A stretch of 64,000 bases of DNA, taken from an uncultured Actinomycetes bacterium (GTDB lineage Bacteria > Actinomycetota > Actinomycetes > Mycobacteriales > Nakamurellaceae). Positions 47,988-57,414 of this stretch are shown here, piece by piece. The DNA lies in the NCBI GenBank assembly GCA_937926105.1, contig CALANS010000136.1:1-64000 (forward strand), given 5' to 3'. The notes under the pieces are model-generated. The model was not told the DNA's origin and searched no databases. It was given only the letters and a program-made list of their open reading frames with translations. The stretch's first letter is position 1, and each line of letters begins with the position of its first letter. The position numbers and the translations under genes are program-made.

Positions 47988-49040
47988 TCACCCCGATCCG
48001 GACGACGTTCGGACGACCAGGCGGGGCGGCAGCAGTACTCGCCGGGGGGGATCGGGGGTGGTGGGGGAGTCCAGTAGGTCGGTGATCAGCCGGATACACG
48101 CCGAGGCCACCTGGTCCAGCGGCTGGTGCACCGAGCTGAGGCCGACCATCTGTGCGACGTCGGTGTCGTCGAATCCGACCACGGCGACGTCGGTGCCCGC
48201 CCGACGGCCGGCCGTGGTGATCTCAGTGAGCGCCGATAGTGCGAGCACATCGGAGACGCAGACCAGCGCGGTAATCGCGGGATCGGCCAGCAGGGACGCG
48301 GCGGCGGCCCGGCCCTCGGTGAGGTCGTTCTGGCTGCGGGCCACCGCATCCGCAGCCAGCCCGGCGTCGCGCATGGCCGCGGTCCACCCGGCGTGCCGGT
48401 CGTCGCCGACGCCCGGTCCCTGCGGCCAGCCGAGGAATCCGATCCGGCGGTGGCCGGCCGCCAGCAGGTGCTCGGTGGCCTCGCGCGTTCCCGCGGCGCC
48501 GTCCACATCGACCCACGGGTGGTGACCGGAGGAGTCCCACGGCCGCCCGAACGTGACGCACGGAATGCCCCGCTCGGCCAGGTGCGAGGTGCGTCGGTCG
48601 CCGGGGTGGGTGGAGGTGAGCACGAAGCCGTCCAGGTCCCACCGGTCGTACAGTTCGGCATAGGCGGCGATCTCGGCGTCGTCGCCGCGCGCGGTGTAGA
48701 GCATCACCCGGTAGTCCCGCTCGGCCGCGGCGTCGGTCAGGGCATGCAGGAAGCGGTCGAAGATGCCGTCGCCGGGAGTGGCCTCCACCCGCAGGCCCAG
48801 CACGTGGGAGCGATGGGTGCGCAATTGCCGGGCGGCCCGGTGGGGGCGGTAGCCGAGGTCACGGACCGCCGCGCGCACGCGTTCGGCCGTGTCCGCTCGG
48901 ACCAGGTGCGGCGCGTTGAGCACGTTGGACACCGTCTGGGGGGAGACGCCGGCGCGTGCCGCCACCGACCCCAGCGTGGCGCGACCGGGGGCGGGTGTGT
49001 CGCCGCGCGGTGCCGGGTCGGTTGCCGCCGTCGGGGCCAT
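47988..49040 (-). CDS. LacI-family transcriptional regulator
   Basis: 350 residues. Helix-turn-helix TLGSVAARAGVSPQTVSNVL at about 22-41, hinge HRAARQLRTHRS, then a periplasmic-binding-protein-like sugar domain (LGLRVEATPGDGIFDRF; EHLLAAGHRRIGFLG). It has a GGGAGG site before the ATG. It opens the importer operon and is divergent from the debranching-like enzyme. The two palindromes in the shared promoter region are its likely operators. Confidence 0.92.
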   Translation of the reverse strand: MAPTAATDPAPRGDTPAPGRATLGSVAARAGVSPQTVSNVLNAPHLVRADTAERVRAAVRDLGYRPHRAARQLRTHRSHVLGLRVEATPGDGIFDRFLHALTDAAAERDYRVMLYTARGDDAEIAAYAELYDRWDLDGFVLTSTHPGDRRTSHLAERGIPCVTFGRPWDSSGHHPWVDVDGAAGTREATEHLLAAGHRRIGFLGWPQGPGVGDDRHAGWTAAMRDAGLAADAVARSQNDLTEGRAAAASLLADPAITALVCVSDVLALSALTEITTAGRRAGTDVAVVGFDDTDVAQMVGLSSVHQPLDQVASACIRLITDLLDSPTTPDPPRRVLLPPRLVVRTSSGSG

Positions 49041-49106
49041 CCGGCCGCCCTCCCGTGATCGCTGGTATCCCCGGCGGGTCGATCGATCGCGCCGGGCATT
49101 CCTGCC

Positions 49107-49120
49107 TTGGATCGATCCAA
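49107..49120. promoter_or_regulatory. LacI-type operator 1
   Basis: TTGGATCGATCCAA is a perfect 14-bp palindrome, 67 bp upstream of the lacI-type gene. It is paired with a second copy 32 bp away (about three helical turns), a spacing that suits two dimers on one face. Confidence 0.8.
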
Positions 49121-49138
49121 ATCAACCGCAGGCGGCTC

Positions 49139-49167
49139 TTGGAACGATCCAAGGATGGTCGTAGTGT
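49139..49167 (+). promoter_or_regulatory. LacI-type operator 2 overlapping the debranching-enzyme promoter
   Basis: TTGGAACGATCCAA at 49139-49152 differs from operator 1 by one base. Its first six bases TTGGAA serve as a -35 box, and TAGTGT at 49162-49167 is a -10 box at the ideal 17-bp spacing. Repressor binding would cover the promoter directly. A leader of about 180 bases follows to the chosen start; the rest of 49041-49355 shows nothing else. Confidence 0.75.
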
Positions 49168-49355
49168 TATGCCCGTCACACCGAGATGTCAAGACTCGTT
49201 TCGTCACCGATCGCTCGAAGCACGCGGAGTCCCGCCCGGCCCGCTCCGGGAGACCCGGCTCGTCGGAGCCACGCGACGAGACGGTCGCGGACCGGATGAC
49301 CGACGATCGGGTGACCAGTGAGGGCGAGGGAGAGCGACCGGAGAGGATGGGATCC

Positions 49356-51413
49356 ATGTCAGAAGGCCCTCGTCAGCCGGCGTTGCACCATTTGGTGACC
49401 TGTCTGGCCAGCCCCACGACCGTGCTGTCGGCGCGGGACGGCCAGCTGCGTGGATGCGGTGCGCACGGGGTGTACGTGGCGGACGTGCGGGTGCTCTCTC
49501 GGGCCGAGCTGACCGTCGATGGCGTCGAGCCGGAGCCGGTGGCCTGCACGCCGACGGGGCCGGGCGGCGCCGAGTTCCTGGCGGTGCTGCGCAATCTGGG
49601 CGACGACATTCCGGATCCGACCGTCTGGGTGCGGCGCGCCAGGGTGGCACAGCCGGCCGGCTGTGAGGAAACCGTCACCCTGGTCAACGCGTCCACCGGC
49701 GCGATCCCCGCCACGGTCGAGGTTGCCATGGGCGGCGACCTGGCGGAGATCGAGACCGTCAAGATCGGCTCGAACGGGGTGCCCGCCGCATTCGATCCGG
49801 GCGGTGACGGATTCGTCGTGCGCGGCGCGCGCCTGGCCGCGCAGCTCGCCGGGGCCGGGTCCGACGCCATCGTCACCGCCGGCGGTGGGACGTTCCGCTG
49901 GCAGGTGACGATCCCCGCCCGTGGCCGCGTCCGTGTCCGCTGGTCGGTGCGGGTGCAGGACCCGGATGCGGTGGTGGTGCCCGCCGACGGGCCGGCGCCG
50001 TTCGTGCCGCCGCCGGTCACCGCCGACGACCGCCGGCTCGCGCCGCTGGTGACGCGCGCCGTGGAAGACCTTGCCGCGCTGCGCATGTGCACTGCCGACC
50101 GGCGGGAGGACGAGTTCCTGGCCGCCGGCTCGCCCTGGTATCTCACCCTGTTCGGGCGGGATTCGATGTGGGCCGCGCGCATGCTGCTGCCGCTGGGCAC
50201 CGATATCGCCCGGGGCACCCTGGCAACCCTGGCGGCCCGGCAGGGCACCGCGCTGGACCCGCGCACCGCTGAGGAGCCCGGCAAGATCCTGCACGAACTG
50301 CGCCGCGGCGAATTCTCATTCGGGGCAACCTCTTTACCGCCCGCCTACTACGGCACCGTCGACGCGACACCACTGTGGGTGTGCCTGCTGGCCGATGCCT
50401 GGCGGTGGGGGTTGGCGGAGTCCGTGGTGGCGCCGCTGCTGCCGGTCGCGGAGCGCGCACTGGCCTGGATGGTGGACTACGGCGACGCCGATGGTGACGG
50501 GTTCCTGGAGTATGTGGACGGATCCGGCCGTGGGTTGGCCAACCAGGGTTGGAAGGATTCCGGCGATTCCGTGCGGTTCGCGGACGGCCGGATCGCCGCC
50601 GGTCCGGTCGCGCTGGCCGAGGTACAGGGCTACGCGCACGAGGCCGCCCTGGCCGGCGCCGAGTTGCTCGACGCGTTCGGCCGGCCGGGTGCCGACCGCT
50701 GGCGAGACTACGCCGGTCGGCTGGCCGGGGCCTTCCGAGACCGGTTCTGGCTGGCCGACGACCTGGGTCCCTACCCGGCGATGGCGTTGGACGGCACTAA
50801 GACCCGGGTCGATGCGCCCGCCTCCAACATGGGCCACCTGCTGTCCAGTGGGATGCTGAACCGGGCCGAGGCATCGGCGATCGCCGACCGCCTGGTGCAC
50901 GCGTCGATGTCCACCGGGTTCGGGTTGCGCACCATGAGTTCCGCTGCCGGCGGATACTCGCCGCTGAGCTACCACTGCGGGTCGGTCTGGCCGCACGACA
51001 CCGCCATCGCGGTCCACGGGCTGATCCGGGCGGGCTTTCCCGGGCAGGCCGCGGTGCTCGCCGAGGGGCTGCTCGCCGCCGGGGCCGCGTTCGACGGGCG
51101 AGTTCCCGAGCTGTTTGGCGGATTCGACCGCGCCGATGTCCCTGTGCCGGTCCCGTATCCGGCGGCGTGCCGCCCGCAGGCATGGTCGGCCGCCGCCGCG
51201 GTGGTGATCTTGCAGGCGTTCCTGGGGGTACAGGCGGACGTGCCGCACGGCGTCGTGCGCGTGACACCCTCGGCGCGGATCGGGGCGGTGACCGCGTCCG
51301 GCCTGCGGGTCGCCGGGCTGGGCCTGCGGGTCACGGTGTCCGCCGACGGCAGCGCATCTGCCGAGGTCGAGGGGGATGCTCTGCGTGTGGAGGTCGGCCC
51401 GAACCCCGGCTGA
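49356..51413 (+). CDS. Glycogen-debranching-type glycoside hydrolase (GDE N-domain plus alpha/alpha barrel)
   Basis: 685 residues from the ATG at 49356; in-frame ATGs at 49296 and 49347 are possible. The N-terminal 200 residues match the glycogen-debranching N-domain: LSARDGQLRGCGAHGVYVAD then RVLSRAEL. The rest is an alpha/alpha-barrel glucosidase with SPWYLTLFGRDSMWAARMLL, GKILHELRRGEFSFG, the NQGWKDSGDSV general-acid segment and YSPLSYHCGSVWPHDTAIAV. It acts on alpha-glucan or sugar oligomers. Divergent from lacI and so co-regulated with the importer. Confidence 0.88.
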   Translation: MSEGPRQPALHHLVTCLASPTTVLSARDGQLRGCGAHGVYVADVRVLSRAELTVDGVEPEPVACTPTGPGGAEFLAVLRNLGDDIPDPTVWVRRARVAQPAGCEETVTLVNASTGAIPATVEVAMGGDLAEIETVKIGSNGVPAAFDPGGDGFVVRGARLAAQLAGAGSDAIVTAGGGTFRWQVTIPARGRVRVRWSVRVQDPDAVVVPADGPAPFVPPPVTADDRRLAPLVTRAVEDLAALRMCTADRREDEFLAAGSPWYLTLFGRDSMWAARMLLPLGTDIARGTLATLAARQGTALDPRTAEEPGKILHELRRGEFSFGATSLPPAYYGTVDATPLWVCLLADAWRWGLAESVVAPLLPVAERALAWMVDYGDADGDGFLEYVDGSGRGLANQGWKDSGDSVRFADGRIAAGPVALAEVQGYAHEAALAGAELLDAFGRPGADRWRDYAGRLAGAFRDRFWLADDLGPYPAMALDGTKTRVDAPASNMGHLLSSGMLNRAEASAIADRLVHASMSTGFGLRTMSSAAGGYSPLSYHCGSVWPHDTAIAVHGLIRAGFPGQAAVLAEGLLAAGAAFDGRVPELFGGFDRADVPVPVPYPAACRPQAWSAAAAVVILQAFLGVQADVPHGVVRVTPSARIGAVTASGLRVAGLGLRVTVSADGSASAEVEGDALRVEVGPNPG

Positions 51414-51511
51414 TGAAGACTTGGTGAGCCTGAGCCGAAGCGTGAGAAGTGAACCGGGAGATCCGACAACGATCCTGACGCCCCTACCAGCCGGTCCCCT
51501 ATGGTTGCGGC

Positions 51512-52342
51512 ATGCCCAGCGAACAGGACGGTGACGGAGCGCGGCGCAGGTCGTTCGTCCGCATGGTGCTCGAGGCGGCGGGTAGCCAACCGCTCGCCGG
51601 TCTGAGGGCCCGGATCGATGATCCGAGCAATCCGGTGCCGGAGGACGAGTGGCGGGCCGAGGTCCGCACGGCGGAGACCTTCGGTCTTGTCACCGTCACC
51701 GGTACCGGCGACCAGGCGACGATCGCCCGGACCACCTTCGGGGATGCCTGGGCCGCGCTCGACCGGTCCTCGGACCGACAAGGCTCGTGGTGCCTGCCCG
51801 GCCCGGGCCGGTTCGACGTGCTGTTCTACCCGGTGCCGAAGCGCCCGGACTTCCCGGTGTTCGCGGCGACCGGCCCGGCGCTGGGGGCCGTCCGGCAGGG
51901 CAGCTGGAACCTGGTCCGGGGGAATACCGGCGCGGAGCCGAACCCGATCGGCGAGGTCGAGATGGTCAGCGAGCGCCAGGACGGCGGGCCGATCTCGGTG
52001 TGGTCGGGAGTGGGCGATCCGATGCTGTCCGGCCTGCATCCGGCACACCTGGGCCATGGTGGGGCGGTCCTGGATCGACTGGCGTCCGCTCTAGCCGAAC
52101 GAGCGGCGCCGTGGTTGGCACGCCCGATGCTTGTCGACGGGGAACACCGCGAGGCGCTGGTGCTGGACCTGCGGAGCGAGGAACTGTCCGGGGACATCGT
52201 CGGGCCGGCGTTGTTCGCCGTGACGCAACTGGACGGCGCTACCGTCACCGTCATCTCCGACGCGCCGGTCACCGATCTCGCCCTCACCCGGGTGGACGGC
52301 GACGACCTGGTGGGGCGGCCGCGCCCTGGCACGCCCGGCTGA
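51512..52342 (+). CDS. Hypothetical soluble protein
   Basis: 276 residues. It begins MPSEQDGDGARRRSFVRMVL and has recurring beta segments (RFDVLFYPVPKRPDFPVFAA; VDGEHREALVLDLRSEELSG). There are no membrane helices, signal peptide or catalytic motif that I recognise. Its codon use and GC match the neighbours. It converges with a membrane gene 18 bp downstream. Unknown function. Confidence 0.65.
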   Translation: MPSEQDGDGARRRSFVRMVLEAAGSQPLAGLRARIDDPSNPVPEDEWRAEVRTAETFGLVTVTGTGDQATIARTTFGDAWAALDRSSDRQGSWCLPGPGRFDVLFYPVPKRPDFPVFAATGPALGAVRQGSWNLVRGNTGAEPNPIGEVEMVSERQDGGPISVWSGVGDPMLSGLHPAHLGHGGAVLDRLASALAERAAPWLARPMLVDGEHREALVLDLRSEELSGDIVGPALFAVTQLDGATVTVISDAPVTDLALTRVDGDDLVGRPRPGTPG

Positions 52343-52360
52343 AGATCGTCCATCGGTTGG

Positions 52361-52939
52361 TCAGGCGCGCGCCGGGCTGGAGATCGCGGAGCGCACCCTT
52401 GCCGCGAACGCGGCGGGATCGTCTGCGGAGCAACGGATGTGGTCGAAGCTCCGCGCGCCTGTCTCGTCGCCGTCGGTTTGTGCCGACCGCAGCGCGATGA
52501 CGATGTCCGTGGTGCCGACGCCGAGCTCCAGCGCGGATCCGACAATGCCCGGGTGTCGCGGGGCGGTGCCCATCGTCCGGGCCACGGACGCGATCGCCGA
52601 CAGTGGCACCTCGACCTCGATTGCCGACCCGCAGCGAAGCAATAGGGTGCGCTCGCCCAGCAGATGCGGCCGCACCCGGTAGTCGGCCACCATGCCGGCC
52701 ATCAGTGGCAGGCTGCCGATGCAGGTCACGGCCAACACCACCCGCAGCCACATCCAGGGCACCGCGAATTCCACGATGGCGGTCTCGACCGCCGTCATCG
52801 CAGTGATCACCCATAGGAACGTGGTGGCCGAGTGCCCGTACCGGAACGCCGTGCTGCCGGGCCGGACATCGCTGCGCCCTCGCGCCCAGCGGATCGCGTC
52901 GACCAGCCGACGGGCGGTCCGGCGCGCCCACCCCGTCAC
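52361..52939 (-). CDS. Membrane protein with PH-like C-terminal domain
   Basis: 192 residues, GTG start overlapping the MerR stop (GTGA). Two hydrophobic segments (TTFLWVITAMTAVETAIVEF and LRVVLAVTCIGSLPLMAGMV) are followed by a cytoplasmic region with an RTLLLRCGSAIEVEVPLSAI strand pattern like bacterial PH domains. Coupling with the MerR gene suggests shared control. Function unknown. Confidence 0.68.
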   Translation of the reverse strand: MTGWARRTARRLVDAIRWARGRSDVRPGSTAFRYGHSATTFLWVITAMTAVETAIVEFAVPWMWLRVVLAVTCIGSLPLMAGMVADYRVRPHLLGERTLLLRCGSAIEVEVPLSAIASVARTMGTAPRHPGIVGSALELGVGTTDIVIALRSAQTDGDETGARSFDHIRCSADDPAAFAARVRSAISSPARA

Positions 52940-53775
52940 CGTCGTTCACTCCCCACCGGCTCGCCGGACCCGCCGCCCTCGCCGGGCGCTTCGGAACTGC
53001 CAGGGTCGCCGAGATCCTCGGACCCGCCGCGTGCGCCGGACCTGCCGGGCGGCTCCGCCCACGCCCGGGCCGCCAACTCCATGCAGCGCCGTTGCGCCGG
53101 AGCCATGGTGTCCAGCACCAGCTGCCAGGCGGCGTCCGATCCGGCCGCAGCGAGGTTGCCGAAGTGTTGTCTCCCGGCCGCCACCATCGCCGCGGCCAGC
53201 TCCTCGACCCGCGGATCGTCCGGATGCGCGCCGGCTAGCTCAGCCAGCCGCCGGTCGATCTGCCGGCCCTCGGCCAGCGCGGCATCGTTGCGGATCGCGG
53301 CCCGGTAGGCGTGCGCGACCGCGTCGAACTCCGCGGCCGGAGTGGCGGCCTGCATCAGCTCCAGCAGGTCGCGCTCGGCGCGGCTGTGCGCGACATCGGG
53401 TGCAACCTCGGCCAGCTCGGACAATAGCGCTGCCACCTCCGGGGTGCTGGGCGACGCAGTGTCCGACGCGATCAGCTCGACCAGCGCACGGCGTCGCTGA
53501 TCCAGCGCGGCCTGCTGCTCCTCGATATCGGCGACGACATCGGCCAGCAGTGCCCGCACGTCCTGTTCGCCGGCCAGCGCCGAACGGGCCTCAGCCAGCG
53601 TCAGGCCCAACCCGGTCAGCCGCACCACCCGCAGCAGCATCAGCAGGTCGGCCGCGCCGTAGTCCCGGTAGCCGTTGGACAGTCGCATCGGCTCCGGCAG
53701 CACGCCCATGGCGTGGTAGTGCCGCACTGTCCGAGTGCTCACTCCTGCCATCCGCGCGAGGTCCGAGATCCGCAT
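52936..53775 (-). CDS. MerR-family transcriptional regulator
   Basis: 279 residues. The N-terminal winged helix is canonical: MRISDLARMAGVSTRTVRHY then LSNGYRDYGAADLLMLLRVV. A dimerising coiled coil (about 80-125; DVVADIEEQQAALDQRRRAL) and an all-helical C-terminal region of about 130 residues follow, which is of unknown ligand. The Gly/Ser/Glu-rich tail is low complexity. It lacks the Cys residues of metal sensors. Confidence 0.87.
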   Translation of the reverse strand: MRISDLARMAGVSTRTVRHYHAMGVLPEPMRLSNGYRDYGAADLLMLLRVVRLTGLGLTLAEARSALAGEQDVRALLADVVADIEEQQAALDQRRRALVELIASDTASPSTPEVAALLSELAEVAPDVAHSRAERDLLELMQAATPAAEFDAVAHAYRAAIRNDAALAEGRQIDRRLAELAGAHPDDPRVEELAAAMVAAGRQHFGNLAAAGSDAAWQLVLDTMAPAQRRCMELAARAWAEPPGRSGARGGSEDLGDPGSSEAPGEGGGSGEPVGSERR

Positions 53776-53789
53776 CCCCCCAGCATGAA

Positions 53790-53814
53790 CCTTGTCGCTG
53801 CGTCAGGGTCAAGG
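53790..53814 (-). promoter_or_regulatory. Dyad upstream of the MerR gene
   Basis: CCTTG at 53790-53794 and CAAGG at 53810-53814 form an inverted repeat with 15 bases between. A TTGACC box on the minus strand (53812-53807) overlaps its outer half. This is the layout of a MerR operator in its own promoter. Confidence 0.45.
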
Positions 53815-53991
53815 GTCCTGGCGTCTGGGATGTTTGTCCGAAGTGGCGTTCCCGCGGGAACGCCTGGAACGGTCCGGCCGGCGCGCCTCGGGGCGGGTCG
53901 GTCGGGGATTGTTTCAGCGACGATCGGGGATGCGTCGCCGGTCAGTGCGCCTTGCGTCGGCGTGCTGCCGAACCCCGCCGGGTCGGGTTGA

Positions 53992-55638
53992 ATGAACGCC
54001 ATGGATCCGCGCGCCGGCCAGCCCGCCCAACCCAGTGACCTGATCGACGTCGATGCGGTGCTCGCCGCCTACGACGAGATCCATCCCGACCCCTCCGACC
54101 CGGCGCAGCGGGTGGTGTTCGGCACCTCCGGGCACCGCGGCTCCAGCCTGGACGGAGCCTTCAACCGGGACCACATCCTGGCCATCACCCAGGCCATCTG
54201 CGAGTACCGGCACCGGCAGGGCACCAACGGGCCGCTGTTCCTGGGGGCCGACACGCACGCACTGTCCGCCCCGGCCACCGCCACCGCGCTGGAGGTGCTG
54301 GCCGCCAACAACGTCACCGTCCTGCTGGATGCCGACGACGGCTACACCCCGACACCCGCTGTCTCGCACGCGATTTTGAAGGCCAACCGGGACCGCACCG
54401 ACCGACTGGCGGACGGCATTGTCGTCACCCCCAGCCACAACCCGCCCCGCGATGGGGGTTTCAAGTACAACCCGCCCACCGGCGGCCCCGCCGATACCGA
54501 CGCCACCGGGTGGATAGCGGCCCGCGCCAATGCGCTGCTCGAGTCCGGGCTGGACGGGGTACGCCGGGTGCCGCACCAGCAGGCGAAACACGCCGATACC
54601 ACCGGCTACTACGACTTTCTCGGCTCCTACGTCGGCGACCTGGAGACCGTCATTGATGTCGCAGCCATCGAGTCCAGTGGCCTGCACATCGGCGCGGACC
54701 CGCTCGGCGGGGCGAGCGTCGCATACTGGGGGGAGATCGCCGAGCGGCTCGGCCTCGACCTGACCGTCGTGAACACCACCGTGGACCCGCGCTGGGCCTT
54801 CATGACGCTGGACTGGGACGGCAAGATCCGGATGGACTGCTCCTCGCCGTATGCGATGGCCTCCCTGGTGTCCCGGCGGGACCAGTTCGACCTGGCCACC
54901 GGCAACGACGCGGATGCCGACCGGCACGGCATCGTCACGCCCGACGCGGGCCTGATGAACCCCAACCACTACCTCGCGGTGGCGATCGACTACCTGTTCA
55001 CCCACCGGCCCGGCTGGGGCGAGAATGTCGCCGTGGGCAAGACGCTCGTCTCCTCCTCGATGATCGACCGGGTGGTCGCCGGGCTGGGGCGACGGCTGGT
55101 CGAGGTGCCGGTGGGGTTCAAGTGGTTCGTGCCCGGATTGCTGGATGGCACCGTGGGTTTCGGTGGCGAGGAGTCGGCCGGCGGGTCCTTCCTGCGGCGT
55201 CGCGGGCGGGTGTGGTCCACCGATAAGGACGGCATCATCCTGGACCTGCTGGCCAGCGAGATCCGGGCGGTGACGGGGCTCTCGCCGAGCGAGCGGTACG
55301 CGGAACTGGTGGCGCGGTACGGGGATCCGGCGTACGCGCGGGTCGACGCACCGGCCACCCGGGACCAGAAGGCCCGGCTGGCGAAGCTGTCGCCGCAGGA
55401 CGTGACGGCAGATTCGCTGGCGGGGGAGAAGATCACCGCGAGGTTGGTGACGGCGCCCGGCAACGACGCTCCGATCGGCGGGCTGAAGGTTGTCACGGAG
55501 AACGCCTGGTTCGCTGCCCGGCCGTCCGGCACCGAGGACGTGTACAAGATCTACGCCGAGTCGTTCCGCGGGCCGGAGCACCTGGCGCAGGTGCAGAGCG
55601 AGGCCCGCGAGGTGGTGTCGGCGGCGCTGCAGGGGTGA
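53992..55638 (+). CDS. pgm: Phosphoglucomutase, alpha-D-glucose-specific
   Basis: 548 residues. It interconverts glucose 1-phosphate and glucose 6-phosphate. The phosphoserine loop is [18 protein letters not shown], the metal loop [10 protein letters not shown], the sugar loop [12 protein letters not shown] and the phosphate loop [31 protein letters not shown] near the start is also typical. Start ATG at 53992; a second ATG three codons on is possible. It would channel glucose from the nearby glucan system, but it has its own transcription unit. Confidence 0.95.
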   Translation: MNAMDPRAGQPAQPSDLIDVDAVLAAYDEIHPDPSDPAQRVVFGTSGHRGSSLDGAFNRDHILAITQAICEYRHRQGTNGPLFLGADTHALSAPATATALEVLAANNVTVLLDADDGYTPTPAVSHAILKANRDRTDRLADGIVVTPSHNPPRDGGFKYNPPTGGPADTDATGWIAARANALLESGLDGVRRVPHQQAKHADTTGYYDFLGSYVGDLETVIDVAAIESSGLHIGADPLGGASVAYWGEIAERLGLDLTVVNTTVDPRWAFMTLDWDGKIRMDCSSPYAMASLVSRRDQFDLATGNDADADRHGIVTPDAGLMNPNHYLAVAIDYLFTHRPGWGENVAVGKTLVSSSMIDRVVAGLGRRLVEVPVGFKWFVPGLLDGTVGFGGEESAGGSFLRRRGRVWSTDKDGIILDLLASEIRAVTGLSPSERYAELVARYGDPAYARVDAPATRDQKARLAKLSPQDVTADSLAGEKITARLVTAPGNDAPIGGLKVVTENAWFAARPSGTEDVYKIYAESFRGPEHLAQVQSEAREVVSAALQG

Positions 55639-55642
55639 GGTC

Positions 55643-56599
55643 TCACGGGCCCGCGGGCGAGGGTGATCCTGGCTCGTTCGCGCGGCGTGCCGCCGTTTCC
55701 GGAAGCCAGCCGTGGCCGGCGGCGTAGTTGCGAGCGATGTGCCCCAGCTGCGCGGCGGTCGGGCGGCATCCGTCGGAGGGGAGCACGAGCATGACGGGCA
55801 CCGCGGACTTCTCGGCCAGCGGGATCCAACGCACGCTGCTGGGAAGTGCCAGCGCTGCGGACCGACCCACCGGCGTGACGGTATCGCCGGGGCTGACGAC
55901 CCGCTGGCTGAGATCGAAGACGATGTCGCGTTGTACGAAGTTGGGATGCAGCCCGACGGCGGTGAACAGCCCGACGACGAAGTCGTAGTGGGAGGGGTTC
56001 GCCGCGCGCGGATGCACGACGACCGGGTAGTGCGCGGCGTGCGTCAGATCGACGGCGCGCCGGCGCGCCAGCGGGTGATCGTCGGCGACCAGGACGCCCA
56101 TCGGATCCTGGCGCAGCCGCTGCAGTCGCACGCCTGCCATGGGTGCGGGCGCGCGAGCGATACCGGCATCTGCTCGATGGTCCCGAACCGCGAGCAGCAC
56201 CTGCGGGCTCGGTAGGACGTCGGTGGTGACGGTGATGCTCGGACAGGCCTCGTGCAGTGCCTGAACGAGCCGGGGCGCGGTGTCGTGGCCGGCGCTGAGC
56301 GGGTAGGCCAGGCGCAGGGTTCCGACGTCGCCGCGGCCGGCATGTCGGGCCGCGTCCCATGCCCGTTGCAATCCGGCCAGGGCCTCCGGGCCTTGCTCGA
56401 TGAGCGCCTGGCCGGCATCGGTCAGCGAGACCTCATGGGTGCTGCGGCGCAGCAGGGATACCCCGAGCTGAGACTCGAGCTGGCGGATCTGGGCGCTGAG
56501 CGAGGGCTGGGCGATATGCAGCCGCGCCGCCGCCCTGGTGAAGTTCAACTCCTCGGCCACCGCGAGGAAGTAATGCAGCAGCCGGGCTTCTGGCTCCAT
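55643..56599 (-). CDS. LysR-family transcriptional regulator
   Basis: 318 residues. Helix-turn-helix LNFTRAAARLHIAQPSLSAQ with IRQLESQLGVSLLRRSTHEV at about 18-58, then the effector domain (VGTLRLAYPLSAGHDTAPRL and VLVADDHPLARRRAVDL). It is divergent from the YrdC-domain gene with 89 bp between starts, so that pair is the probable target. Converges with pgm across 4 bp. Confidence 0.88.
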   Translation of the reverse strand: MEPEARLLHYFLAVAEELNFTRAAARLHIAQPSLSAQIRQLESQLGVSLLRRSTHEVSLTDAGQALIEQGPEALAGLQRAWDAARHAGRGDVGTLRLAYPLSAGHDTAPRLVQALHEACPSITVTTDVLPSPQVLLAVRDHRADAGIARAPAPMAGVRLQRLRQDPMGVLVADDHPLARRRAVDLTHAAHYPVVVHPRAANPSHYDFVVGLFTAVGLHPNFVQRDIVFDLSQRVVSPGDTVTPVGRSAALALPSSVRWIPLAEKSAVPVMLVLPSDGCRPTAAQLGHIARNYAAGHGWLPETAARRANEPGSPSPAGP

Positions 56600-56688
56600 C
56601 CTGCCGACCGTACCCCAGAGGTGCGGCCTCTCATGTCATGGCGGATAGGTCTTTCCATCTGCCGGAGGACTGCTCCTAGATTCCAGAG

Positions 56689-57414
56689 GTGTCACACAGC
56701 GAACTCCAGCGGGGTCCCGGGGCTACCGGACTGTCTCGGGCCTGCGCGGCCCTGGCGGCCGGGGAGGCCCTCGTCATCCCCAATCCGCCACCCATGAGCT
56801 ACGGCCTCATCGCGACGGCGGCCCGCACGGTCAACGCCGTCAAGCACCGTGCCCTCGACCAGAACGTCGCCGTGTCCCTGCACAACTCGGCCGAATGGCG
56901 TGGCCTGACGCGGTGTCTCGACCTGCCGTCAGTTGTGCTGGACGGTGTCGGTGCCTTGCTCCGTCTGCATCTGACCTGCCTGCTGCCGCTGCGCGACGAC
57001 CGCCGCTACCCGGACTGGGTCTCGCCCGCTGTCCGTGCCGGCCAAGTCTGCGTCTTCAACGGATGGTGGGCGCCCGCGGCCGCTCTGTGGCAGCTTTTCC
57101 CCCGGTTGTACGGCAGCAGCGCCAACCTCACGGGCCAGCCGCCGGCGACGACCGTGGCGCAGGCGCGATGCTACTTCGGTCCCGACGCTGCAGTCCTGGA
57201 CGACGAAACGATGGTTGCTGCACCACGTTCGCCGTCGGCCAGCACCGTCGTGCGGGTGGATCGGCGTGGGCGGCTCGGCCTGCACCGGTCCGGTGCGCAC
57301 GATCGGGCCGGACCGACCGACTATCTGGGACAGTTGGCGCGCCAGGTCGGGCTGACCCGAAACCGCGGTGGGATCGTGTCGCAAGAGCAGGGAGCAGAAG
57401 GGCATCTGTCATGA
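56689..57414 (+). CDS. YrdC/Sua5-domain protein (paralogue)
   Basis: 241 residues, GTG start. The fold signatures are GEALVIPNPPPMSYGLIATA at the N-terminus, VKHRALDQNVAVSLH (with the KxR nucleic-acid or phosphate pair) and YGSSANLTGQPPATTVAQA near 150. YrdC makes threonylcarbamoyl-AMP for tRNA t6A. This copy has a diverged middle (LDGVGALLRLHLTCLLPLRD), lacks the Sua5 domain and is under LysR control, so it is more likely a carbamoylation-type paralogue than the essential enzyme. Stop overlaps the next gene (ATGA). Confidence 0.75.
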   Translation: MSHSELQRGPGATGLSRACAALAAGEALVIPNPPPMSYGLIATAARTVNAVKHRALDQNVAVSLHNSAEWRGLTRCLDLPSVVLDGVGALLRLHLTCLLPLRDDRRYPDWVSPAVRAGQVCVFNGWWAPAAALWQLFPRLYGSSANLTGQPPATTVAQARCYFGPDAAVLDDETMVAAPRSPSASTVVRVDRRGRLGLHRSGAHDRAGPTDYLGQLARQVGLTRNRGGIVSQEQGAEGHLS

